A stretch of DNA of 64,000 bases from NCBI RefSeq assembly GCF_000421345.1, contig NZ_ATWV01000004.1, forward strand, positions 186,001-250,000, written 5' to 3'. Each line of letters begins with the position of its first letter. Position 1 is the first letter of the stretch. Below, piece after piece: positions 53,065 through 61,182 of this stretch. The position numbers were made by a program, and so were the translations under genes. This DNA comes from Treponema bryantii NK4A124. Its GTDB lineage: Bacteria > Spirochaetota > Spirochaetia > Treponematales > Treponemataceae. A model generated the notes under the pieces. That model was not told the origin of the DNA, ran no database searches, and saw only the letters and a list, made by a program, of their open reading frames with translations.

Positions 53065-53935
53065 GATAAACGCGTACGTAGTCGATTAAGAATTCTGCAT
53101 TACCACCTAAACTTGGTGCAAAGCCTGTTCCACCAAGTTGTCCGCCGATTGCAAGATTTAAGATAATGTAAAATTTTTGATCATATGGCCAGTCTTCAAT
53201 TGTCCCATTATTCTCATAGCCTCCCACTGCAACATCATCGTAGTAACAAGTGATTTCCTGCTCGGTCCACTTAATTCCAAATGTATGCCATTCAGATGAG
53301 AGATTTTCATCATAAGTCTTCCCACCAATACTTTTTGGATTAGCTGCAAAATGACCTCGTGCATGAAGACTACTGAAAACTCTATGATCACAATTTTCAA
53401 TTGCTGGAGCATTCTCCATAATGTCAATTTCACCACAATCAGGCCAATCAGCTCTTCCATCAGGCATCATCCAGAATGCAGGCCATGCACCCTTACGGTC
53501 TGTAATTTTAAGGCGAGCTTCTATGAAACCATATTTCCATGATTCCTTAGAATTTAAGCGTGCACTTTTCCATTCGCCGTTTTCATATTTTGCTTTAATT
53601 TTAAGTACGCCTTCTTCTACAACAGCAGTATCTGCAGTTGTAGTATTATCTGTATAGTTCTGAAGTTCCTGATTACCCCAGCCATCATTTCCATGGCCAG
53701 TCTGATACTTCCACTTTGTAGTATCAGGAACCCCTTCATAATCAAACTCATCATGCCATACACAGGTGAGACCATCTTTTTTGTAAATTGTTGTACCATC
53801 TTCTGCTTCTTCAGCTTCAGTTTTAATTGTTTCTTTTGTATCTTTAGGCGGCATAAACATACATGATGTAGTCATAAATACTGCTACTCCTGAAAGGAGC
53901 AGCAATCTTAATTTTAAAGAAAGCTGCTTTTTCAT
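53060..53935 (-). CDS. GH16 endo-beta-1,3-glucanase (laminarinase), lipoprotein
   Basis: 291 residues. Lipobox MTTSC (Cys25). The catalytic motif is ExDxxE: Glu169, Asp171 and Glu174 in CGEIDIMEN, nucleophile and acid/base of GH16. The substrate-cleft tryptophans WPAFWMMPDGRADWPD and the DEFDYEG start are conserved, and DYVRVYQ ends the domain. It hydrolyses internal beta-1,3 or mixed beta-1,3/1,4 bonds. Four bases separate it from the preceding gene. Confidence 0.93.
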   Translation of the reverse strand: MKKQLSLKLRLLLLSGVAVFMTTSCMFMPPKDTKETIKTEAEEAEDGTTIYKKDGLTCVWHDEFDYEGVPDTTKWKYQTGHGNDGWGNQELQNYTDNTTTADTAVVEEGVLKIKAKYENGEWKSARLNSKESWKYGFIEARLKITDRKGAWPAFWMMPDGRADWPDCGEIDIMENAPAIENCDHRVFSSLHARGHFAANPKSIGGKTYDENLSSEWHTFGIKWTEQEITCYYDDVAVGGYENNGTIEDWPYDQKFYIILNLAIGGQLGGTGFAPSLGGNAEFLIDYVRVYQ

Positions 53936-53939
53936 AAAC

Positions 53940-56900
53940 TTATAATCCTATATTTAAGTAACTTGTGATTTCTACATAAGTAGAACCGTTCATTACAGAA
54001 CCCTTTGGCAATGCACCGTATGGGTCTGAGCTGTACTGACCGAACTTGCGGCCACTTACCTTTACACCGATTCTGTTTGTTGGTTCAAGGAAAGATGGTG
54101 CCTGGTCAAAGCCGTAGGCAATATCAAAACTGAACTGGAGCGGGAAGGTCTGGTTGAAGTTGCGCCACCAGGTTTCCGGTCCCCATGTATTGAATGACCA
54201 GTTAGTTGAGCCTATCCAGTGATTGTAGCGGACAGCGAGTCCTGCATTTACAAAGGTAATAAGCTCTGGTGTACCGGCTCCTTCATAAGCTCCTGTTGTT
54301 GCTCCAAGACATCCACCATCAGCTGTTGCAATAATGCGCAAGCCTGGAATAGGATTTGTAACAAGTCTTGCACCAAGCTGCCAGAGGTTTTTCTGTGCAG
54401 GAAGAGCACCACCGTCGTACCAGATATAGTTACTGAGTTCTACACCGTTTGGCTTTGTTACAGATGTCCATGTATTACTCTTGAACGGAAGGTTATCTGT
54501 TTTACCGGCGTAGATTGTATACATACCTGTAAGAGAGAAGGCAATTTTTGCACCTTCAATATCATCACTATTCCATTCGTGGAACCAGGTTGCTCCTTCA
54601 GGGTCGTAAGTAAGAACTGCTTCAATTTCAATTGCCTGACGGTTTCCAAGTCCTACTGCAAATGGTGAACCTGTAAGAAGGTCTCGTCCATTTGGCTGCT
54701 GAAGCGGAACACGGGCGCGAATAACCGGCTTGAATACAAAATCTCCATAACTTGCATCTACTCCAAGCTGAGCTTCAAATCTGTTTCCTGCTCCTGAATC
54801 TGCAGTAAAGAAACTTCCGCGAACTGCAGCCGGATTTGTATCTGCTACAAGACCGCGGTAAATTGCGTTACCGTAAATGTACATGTGCTGGAACATATTT
54901 GTACCAAGCTGAAGGTAAGCACCAAGTGTATCTGCATAATTAATCTTTGCAAGCTGACCGTCTGAAGTTGTATACTTTGCACCTACCTTTTCGTTACCTG
55001 CATGAAGCACACCGATTTTCATTGTTGCCCATGGATCAATAAAGGCATCTGCATAAACAGAAAGTTTTCTTCCGGCTCCGTATGCATTATAAGGATCAAG
55101 AGTAACATCTGATCTTGCACCAAACTCTTCTGCATAAACTACGCCGATTGTAAAATCCGGAACATAGGCAGAAACTGTAGGGAACCAGCGGAAGTAATTT
55201 GCCTGAACCTGAGGTTTTGCACTTCCCCAGATTTCCGGTCCACCGATTACTGAAAGTCCCTGCAAGAGTCCTTTACCAACAAATTCTACGGCAACAGGTC
55301 CTTTTGAACCGTATGTGTCGTAACCGATAATATCAAATGCTTCTTTTGAGATATTGAATACATCACCTGTATTTTCAAAGCTTGCGTGACCAACATGGTA
55401 GTAGCCGTTTACATCAAAAAGATTTCCAGTGTAATTCATTGATGCAGAATAGAGGTCTACATACTTAAGTTCCCGCTCTGGAGCAACATCTGCAGAATCA
55501 GGCCCCTTCTTGTAATATGAGGCATATTCATCACCAAGATTTGTCTGAGGTGCATCTGTCCAGGCTTTTAATACTACAGAGCCCGAAAGATTTTCTACCG
55601 GCTTTACTGTAAGACCAAGAGTAGCTTCTGCACTTACACTTGTTTTCTGATTTTCATCTTTTTCATTGATGTATTCAAAAGCGTCTTTTGTACCACGTCT
55701 CTTTTTAAGAGCACCCATCATTCTGTTTGCATAAAGAGGTGTTGTTGTCTGTACATTTGCACTAAGGGTATCAATCTTAATGATATTATTTTCATTAATC
55801 ATTTCTTTGATTGATTTTTCATTTCCGTTTGCAAGGTACATTGCTGTGTCGAGTGACGCAAAGGTCTTATCAATATCAGCTTCTGTAGACTTGTAGAGAG
55901 AAAGCTTCCAGATATCCTGAAGAAGATAATATGCTGCACGAGGAATGCGCTTATTGATTCCGCGGTCTGTCAACTTACTCTGAGCACAGATACCGAACCA
56001 TTCCTCATCCATGTTGTTGAGGCCATCACGGTAGTCGAGCTCGTAACCAGAGTTTGACCAGGTACCTGTATCATTATGAAGCTCAAGATCTTTGTTCTGA
56101 TAATGCTTCCACCATTCATCAATCCATTCAAAAACGAATCCACCAATTACATTCTGAGAGCGGCCCTTGCCGTAGCCCTGCTGGTAGATTTCTTTCCACT
56201 GGCTCATAAGATAAACCATCTGAGCATACTGGTCTTCCTGATGAGTAATTTCGTTATAGGCATCTGCACCTGCTTCTGTAAACATAAGAGGCTTGTCGAG
56301 AACCTCTGCAACATTCTCATAGAAAGAATCATAGAAGCGGAAACCACGATAAGCGTTTACACCAAGAATATCGAGAGAAGGACAAAGCTCCTTAATCAGC
56401 TCGAGATACTGAGTATCACCGTTTACAATTCCAACAGGGTGGAATGGGTCGATTTCTTTACAGGCTGCCATTGCTTCTTCGAGAAGGCTGTAGAGGTAGC
56501 CTGCTTTTACTGTGTTCTGTTCACCTACAGGGAGGTTTTCAATTTCTGAACCAGACCATACAAGTCCGTAGTTACTTTCGTTACCGAACATGTACATAAG
56601 CACACCGTTTACTGCACGGTATTTTTCTGCTGTCTCTTCTGCCATGGCAACAAGAGTTTCGCGGGTGTACTGGTCTGAATAATCTGTGTTTGCATACCAG
56701 GTGCCGTTTACTGTAACACCGTAGCGGCCAAGCAGATTATTTACGATTGTGTAGATTCCATATTTTGTGTAAATGTACTCTACCCATTTTGGAGGAATAT
56801 CACTAAAGCAGCGGATTGCGTTTACGCCCATTGCTTTAAGCATTGGCATATCTGTATCAATCATGCGTTCAATGTATTCGTCGCTCTTTGACCACAAATC

Positions 56901-57083
56901 ATAAGTATGAGTTTCACCAATTGGTGTGTAAGACCATACGATTCCTTTTACTTCAATTTCCTTGCGGCCATCCATAAGGCGCCAGCCGTTTGCATCTTTT
57001 TTTACATTGATGAACTGAGCGAAAATTGAAAGATTAATAAAAGCAAGGATTGCTGTAAATACAGCTATACGTTTTTTATTCAT
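53940..57083 (-). CDS. Clan GH-A glycosidase fused to a putative outer-membrane beta-barrel
   Basis: 1047 residues from the ATG at 57083 (GGAGG 6 bases upstream). The signal peptide is KKRIAVFTAILAFINLSIFA. Residues about 25-390 form a TIM barrel: IRCFSDIPPKWVEYIY, the acid/base in MYMFGNESNYG (Glu169), the nucleophile in LMFTEAGADAY (Glu270) and GGFVFEWIDEWWKHY, as in GH2/GH5-type enzymes. From about 480 to the end it is a series of alternating amphipathic strands with aromatic girdle residues (FKPVIRARVPL, AIEIEAVLTYD, VNAGLAVRYNHW), ending VEITSYLNIGL, as expected for an outer-membrane barrel. It overlaps the upstream CBM9-like gene by 8 bases. Family number and barrel role are inferences. 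Confidence 0.75.
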   Translation of the reverse strand: MNKKRIAVFTAILAFINLSIFAQFINVKKDANGWRLMDGRKEIEVKGIVWSYTPIGETHTYDLWSKSDEYIERMIDTDMPMLKAMGVNAIRCFSDIPPKWVEYIYTKYGIYTIVNNLLGRYGVTVNGTWYANTDYSDQYTRETLVAMAEETAEKYRAVNGVLMYMFGNESNYGLVWSGSEIENLPVGEQNTVKAGYLYSLLEEAMAACKEIDPFHPVGIVNGDTQYLELIKELCPSLDILGVNAYRGFRFYDSFYENVAEVLDKPLMFTEAGADAYNEITHQEDQYAQMVYLMSQWKEIYQQGYGKGRSQNVIGGFVFEWIDEWWKHYQNKDLELHNDTGTWSNSGYELDYRDGLNNMDEEWFGICAQSKLTDRGINKRIPRAAYYLLQDIWKLSLYKSTEADIDKTFASLDTAMYLANGNEKSIKEMINENNIIKIDTLSANVQTTTPLYANRMMGALKKRRGTKDAFEYINEKDENQKTSVSAEATLGLTVKPVENLSGSVVLKAWTDAPQTNLGDEYASYYKKGPDSADVAPERELKYVDLYSASMNYTGNLFDVNGYYHVGHASFENTGDVFNISKEAFDIIGYDTYGSKGPVAVEFVGKGLLQGLSVIGGPEIWGSAKPQVQANYFRWFPTVSAYVPDFTIGVVYAEEFGARSDVTLDPYNAYGAGRKLSVYADAFIDPWATMKIGVLHAGNEKVGAKYTTSDGQLAKINYADTLGAYLQLGTNMFQHMYIYGNAIYRGLVADTNPAAVRGSFFTADSGAGNRFEAQLGVDASYGDFVFKPVIRARVPLQQPNGRDLLTGSPFAVGLGNRQAIEIEAVLTYDPEGATWFHEWNSDDIEGAKIAFSLTGMYTIYAGKTDNLPFKSNTWTSVTKPNGVELSNYIWYDGGALPAQKNLWQLGARLVTNPIPGLRIIATADGGCLGATTGAYEGAGTPELITFVNAGLAVRYNHWIGSTNWSFNTWGPETWWRNFNQTFPLQFSFDIAYGFDQAPSFLEPTNRIGVKVSGRKFGQYSSDPYGALPKGSVMNGSTYVEITSYLNIGL

Positions 57084-57873
57084 CATCTGCCTCCAGTTCT
57101 GCATCAAGATCTACTACAACTCCGTCGCCCCATGAACTTGCGTCTACGTAAGTATTATCCCTAGCACTGTTCCAGTGGATAAGGCGGGCACGTTCTTTTC
57201 CTTCGTCTGCATCGTTAATCTGGAAGTCGCCGCGTACCTTCTGCTTTGGCTTGAGTTTCTTAATGCTCATAAGTGAGAAAGGAACTGCAGCTTCGATTTT
57301 GTAACCATGTTCGCTGTAAACAACGGCAGCCTTAATGCTTCCGCTCATTGAAACGTCGTTTACACTTACATCGTAAGCTACTTTATTTGATTTGCTCTGT
57401 GGTACAATTCTTACACGATGATCTGTTGATTTATAGAAAGTGTGATAACTTGTATCTGTACCAAAGAAGAATTCGATAGAGTCATCGCGCCAGGCCTGTG
57501 GAGCAGGAAATTTATTTTCCTGTGGCTGGTCATCATTAATATCTGCAAAAATATAGAGGAAAGAATCGTCTGCTCGAACCTTAAAAAGTCCGTCTGTATT
57601 TTCCGGATTGAACATTCCACCGTAAACCATGCGGCGTACGTGGATTCCATCCAGCCCTTCCCACTCATTAAATTCTCCATCGATTACAGGAGATTTTGAG
57701 CCTGAATAATAAACTTTGAAGTTCTTTTCCTGTTCACCAGCATCTGCATATGCTTCTTCCGGAGGGAGATAAGGAGCTTCAACAATTTTTTTTGCGTGAA
57801 TTGTAAGACATGATGAAAGAAGTACCATTGCTCCTGTCAAAAGTCCGGCGCAAAGAAAAATCTGCTTTTTCAT
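57076..57873 (-). CDS. CBM9/DOMON-like carbohydrate-binding lipoprotein
   Basis: 265 residues. Lipobox VLLSSC (Cys at about 22). The mature part has the family 9 pattern: SPVIDGEFNEWEGL, LFKVRADDSFLYIFADINDD, WRDDSIEFFFGTDTSYHTFY and YKIEAAVPFSLM. It would bind glucan ends at the cell surface. Its final codons overlap the glycosidase start, so the two are translationally coupled. Confidence 0.8.
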   Translation of the reverse strand: MKKQIFLCAGLLTGAMVLLSSCLTIHAKKIVEAPYLPPEEAYADAGEQEKNFKVYYSGSKSPVIDGEFNEWEGLDGIHVRRMVYGGMFNPENTDGLFKVRADDSFLYIFADINDDQPQENKFPAPQAWRDDSIEFFFGTDTSYHTFYKSTDHRVRIVPQSKSNKVAYDVSVNDVSMSGSIKAAVVYSEHGYKIEAAVPFSLMSIKKLKPKQKVRGDFQINDADEGKERARLIHWNSARDNTYVDASSWGDGVVVDLDAELEADDE

Positions 57874-57917
57874 TTTTTACCTTCCTGATTTTTTTATCTC
57901 TCTCCGATTGGGTATGC

Positions 57918-57945
57918 CGTTCACGGCGAATGCAGCGAACGGCAG
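57918..57945 (-). promoter_or_regulatory. Stem-loop after the solute-binding protein gene
   Basis: TGCCGTTC / GAACGGCA, 8 bp, in the 80-base spacer. No T-run follows on the minus strand. Such hairpins after binding-protein genes often protect the 5' message and raise its level over downstream genes. Confidence 0.5.
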
Positions 57946-57953
57946 TGTTTTTT

Positions 57954-59591
57954 TTACATTCCCAGTTTTTCTTTATTTGCCTGCATCAGCTTAGACTGAG
58001 CTGCAATTACCTTGTCGATGCCCTTGTCTTTCTTGTACTTGTTGTAGTCGCGTACAATCTGATCAAACTCAGCTTCTGTTTTCGCACGAATCAACTGTGG
58101 AAGGACCTTACCCCAGCGGCGCTGGATGTCTTCATAAATCAGCTGCTCTTCTGAACCAACAGGAAGTGTAAGTCCGTCGTATGCTGCAAATGATTTTACA
58201 TAAGGACGTGTCCAGAGCTGTGGCTGTCCAAGTGAAGGAGCATATTCTGTTCCCCACTGTGCCTGCCATGCTGTATCCATAAGCATCCAGTATGTATACA
58301 TAATTCCTACATCAGTTTCCTGTTTGTTCTTGTCTGTTGAATCAAGCTTCTTCATTTCTGGAGTAAGTTCAGGAATACCGTTCTTCATTGTGTATGTTTT
58401 GCCTTCGATACCGAAGTTTGTATCCATCTGTCCTTCATCTGAGATGAGGTAAGAAAGGAACTGAATTGCACGAGCCTTGTCTTTACAGTTCTTAGAAATC
58501 AGAGTAACTGTCCAGCCTGCAATTCCGCCTCCTGCGAGAGTTGGGTCATCACCGCGGCTGTTCTTTGGACCGTCTACTGCAATGTAAACTGAGTTTGGAT
58601 CACGAGCATAAAGTGCGTGCTGAGCAGCCTGCATATCCCAGTTCTGATAGAGCATACAGAAGTAACGTCCCTGTGCTGCTTTCTCTTCAATCTGGCTTCT
58701 CTTGTCTACGAACATATCAGTTGGAATCAAGCCTTCTGAATGAGCCTGGCGGAGTGTCTTCATCCAGCGGATATACTCAGGATCATCAGTAAGGCCGAGG
58801 TCTGCATTTACAAACTTGCCGTCCTTCTCTGGAGGAATTGCGAGGAAGTGAGCAAGATAGCCCTGAAGCTGTGAACAACCTGTATCACCAAATTCATTTG
58901 TTGTGAAAGGAATAAGTGGCTGGCCGTTTACTGTAGGGAACTTAGCCTTTGCAGCGCGGAGTGCCTTTAAGAATCCTTCTGGAGTTGACATATTTGGCTT
59001 ACCGATAGCTTCCCACATATCTTTGCGAACGAGGAAAGTTTCGTTTGAAGTTAATTTACCTTTGTAGTTAGCATAGTCTGTTGGTGTATAAGATGCGTTT
59101 GGATATCCGTATACGTGACCGTCTTCCTGGCGGTACCAGCCGAGTTTATCCGGATTAGCAACCTTGAAGAAATATGGGTCGTATTTTTTTGCAAGTTCAT
59201 CGAGAGGTTCAACGAGACCTGCATCAATCATCATTGGAACCTGACCTTCCCACCATCCGATTGTAATTAAATCTGGAAGTGCGTCGCCTGCAATCATTGA
59301 GTTTAATTTTTCAGATTCATTTCCAGCAGGAACGATGAAGTTGATGTCTACACCAGTTTTGTCTGTGATGTACTTTGAAACCATAGAATCGCCCCAGTGA
59401 CGAGCGAACCAGCTGAAGTTGATGTACCAGTCTAACTTAATAGGCTTGTCTGTGTTGAGAGTCCAGCCTGCTGTTTTAGCAGTTCCCGGTACAGTTCCTT
59501 TTGATTTTGTTTGTTTTTTTGGCTTTGCATATGTTGAAGAAAGAATTACTGCAAGAACCATTGCAAATGCGATGAGTTTAGTTTTTCTCAT
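57954..59591 (-). CDS. Extracellular solute-binding protein, sugar ABC transporter
   Basis: 545 residues, LplA/family 1 type. The signal peptide (LIAFAMVLAVILSSTYA) has no lipobox cysteine, so the protein may be free in the periplasm. Typical segments are VPAGNESEKLNSMIAGDALP, LVEPLDELAKKYDPYFFKVA and AGGGIAGWTVTLISKNCKDK. The ligand is probably a glucan oligosaccharide, judged from the GH16 and GH-A genes that follow. No permease or ATPase gene is present in the window. AGGAG lies 6 bases upstream. Confidence 0.88.
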   Translation of the reverse strand: MRKTKLIAFAMVLAVILSSTYAKPKKQTKSKGTVPGTAKTAGWTLNTDKPIKLDWYINFSWFARHWGDSMVSKYITDKTGVDINFIVPAGNESEKLNSMIAGDALPDLITIGWWEGQVPMMIDAGLVEPLDELAKKYDPYFFKVANPDKLGWYRQEDGHVYGYPNASYTPTDYANYKGKLTSNETFLVRKDMWEAIGKPNMSTPEGFLKALRAAKAKFPTVNGQPLIPFTTNEFGDTGCSQLQGYLAHFLAIPPEKDGKFVNADLGLTDDPEYIRWMKTLRQAHSEGLIPTDMFVDKRSQIEEKAAQGRYFCMLYQNWDMQAAQHALYARDPNSVYIAVDGPKNSRGDDPTLAGGGIAGWTVTLISKNCKDKARAIQFLSYLISDEGQMDTNFGIEGKTYTMKNGIPELTPEMKKLDSTDKNKQETDVGIMYTYWMLMDTAWQAQWGTEYAPSLGQPQLWTRPYVKSFAAYDGLTLPVGSEEQLIYEDIQRRWGKVLPQLIRAKTEAEFDQIVRDYNKYKKDKGIDKVIAAQSKLMQANKEKLGM

Positions 59592-59744
59592 ACCATACTC
59601 CTAATATAAAATTTGATTGAGCCTGTTAGCCCAGACTCTCTTTATTTCAGTCTGAAGTATAGTAGTGATGGATTTATAACGAAAGTCTGAAAAATTTCAT
59701 ATAAGGGGTATTTTTTTCGGTTGAAGAGGAAAATACAATCTACT

Positions 59745-59758
59745 AACTAACGTTAGTT
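59745..59758. promoter_or_regulatory. LacI-type operator candidate of the glucan operon
   Basis: Perfect 14-bp palindrome AACTAACGTTAGTT with a central CG, 154 bases before the solute-binding protein start. The central CG and size are typical of LacI-family operators. No regulator gene is adjacent. Confidence 0.5.
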
Positions 59759-59787
59759 TGTTAAAATTAGATAAATTTGGGGAAAAT

Positions 59788-60993
59788 TTAGGTAAATTCC
59801 ACTATATATGGGGTCCATTCGGGGTGATTTAAGATGTCGGCAACTTTTTTGCAGCGTTTTTTACAAAGCTCAAAAATGCCGTTTTCGTCCTTTTGAACAA
59901 GAATTGTGCGGCGGTGGCCGGCGTCTTTTGCGTTGAGTTGACAGACTGCTTCGAAGGTTGTTCCGCTGCCAGCGAAGAAATCGAGGATAAGGGCGTCGGA
60001 AGGCTGGCAGGTAATTTCGATTAAATGTTTGATAAGACTAACAGGCTTTGGGTTATCGAAGGCGTGTGGACTGCCCAGAAGCTCGTCCAGGTGGTGCTGG
60101 GCGGCACGGGTTGTTTCGAGCGGTTCTATGATGTTGCGGGGAATAACTTCTGACTGCTGGTCGTTGAAGATTTTTACACGTGGAACCTTGTCGTAAGCGG
60201 GTGCCTGGCCCCAGAAGATGCGATTGTCGGCAATAAGCTCCTTCATATGAGCTTCGTCTGTCTGCCACTGGCGGGTCCAGACCTTGCCGCTCGGAGAAGT
60301 TATTGTGTAATAATTTTTATGATTTGGATTTGAGCGCTTTTCTGTAAAAGATATACTGCCCGAAAACCAGTTTCCGCGCGGGTCATTGTCGGCATTCGTG
60401 GTGGCCCAGTCTGTACTTTGTACTTCGCGGAAGGCTTTCAGATTTTTTTTATCGCGGGCGTAACAGAGGGTGTGCTGCTGGAGGGTGCGTGACCAGGTGT
60501 CTTTTTTACCTTTACCGTGCAGCCACATAAAGTCGTTTACAAAGTTTTCTTCACCGAAAATCTGGTCGCAAAGGAGCTTAAGTGTGTAAAGCTCGCTCTG
60601 GTCTATTGCTATGAAGATGCAGCCGGTTGGCTTGAGCAGGGGGCGGGCCGCTGAGAGGCGGCGCTGCATAAAACTGAGCCACTGGCTGTGGCGGTCTGTG
60701 GCGCCATGGGCGTCGCGGGCGGTAAAGTTATCGTTATAGGTAAAGTCGTTGCCGGTGTTGTAGGGCGGGTCGATGTAAATGATATCAACAGCCTCTGTTA
60801 AATCCGGACAGTCTTTAAAAGCTCGAGAATCTGCCCTGCCTGCGGAAAGAAGCTTAAGAACAGGATAGTTATCCCCCTTTATTAAAAGGTGTTCAAAATC
60901 TTTTGGGAACCGGGGCTCAAATGCAGCGGCATTAAAAAAATCCGGCGAATCGGCGGGCTCCGGGTAGTCTGTCCAGGAAAGTTGTAAAGGCAT
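59788..60993 (-). CDS. Orphan DNA adenine/cytosine-N4 methyltransferase, beta class
   Basis: 401 residues. The catalytic motif IV is DPPY (about 75-78, in VDIIYIDPPYNTGNDF), and the AdoMet motif I is LILDFFAGSGTTFEAV near the C-terminus. Motif IV before motif I defines the beta class, as in type III Mod proteins. The target-recognition part between them is short, and the protein is smaller than a usual Mod (about 600). No restriction gene is next to it. The G+C is visibly higher than in neighbouring genes, a sign of transfer. No clear ribosome-binding site precedes the ATG. Confidence 0.88.
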   Translation of the reverse strand: MPLQLSWTDYPEPADSPDFFNAAAFEPRFPKDFEHLLIKGDNYPVLKLLSAGRADSRAFKDCPDLTEAVDIIYIDPPYNTGNDFTYNDNFTARDAHGATDRHSQWLSFMQRRLSAARPLLKPTGCIFIAIDQSELYTLKLLCDQIFGEENFVNDFMWLHGKGKKDTWSRTLQQHTLCYARDKKNLKAFREVQSTDWATTNADNDPRGNWFSGSISFTEKRSNPNHKNYYTITSPSGKVWTRQWQTDEAHMKELIADNRIFWGQAPAYDKVPRVKIFNDQQSEVIPRNIIEPLETTRAAQHHLDELLGSPHAFDNPKPVSLIKHLIEITCQPSDALILDFFAGSGTTFEAVCQLNAKDAGHRRTILVQKDENGIFELCKKRCKKVADILNHPEWTPYIVEFT

Positions 60994-61015
60994 GCGTTAA
61001 TTATATGATTTCAAA

Positions 61016-61086
61016 GATTGTCGGGTCAAGCCCGACAATGACAGCTCGATAATGACAGTCCCACAATGACAGCCCGACAATGACAA
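61016..61086. repeat. Family 4 palindrome extended into a 4 x 14-bp tandem array
   Basis: The palindrome ATTGTCGGG TCAAG CCCGACAAT is followed by four tandem units of pattern CCCGACAATGACAG: 61031-61044, 61045-61058, 61059-61072 and 61073-61086, with the first bases varying. It lies between the methyltransferase and AAA ATPase promoters. Confidence 0.8.
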
Positions 61087-61182
61087 GTCAGCCGAAAATC
61101 ACTGGACCTGAATATCAATAATGCAGAAAAACTAAACTTTTGAAAAAAAGACCATATATTATTCTGTACTAAGGAGACATAA

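Noticed and set aside
54219-54668. 149-codon plus-strand frame opposite the barrel domain
   Set aside because: Antisense to a conserved-looking coding region with no ribosome-binding site or family match.
61031-61086. Tandem units near 61 kb as a CRISPR array
   Set aside because: Units are 14 bp and adjacent without spacers. No cas genes are present.
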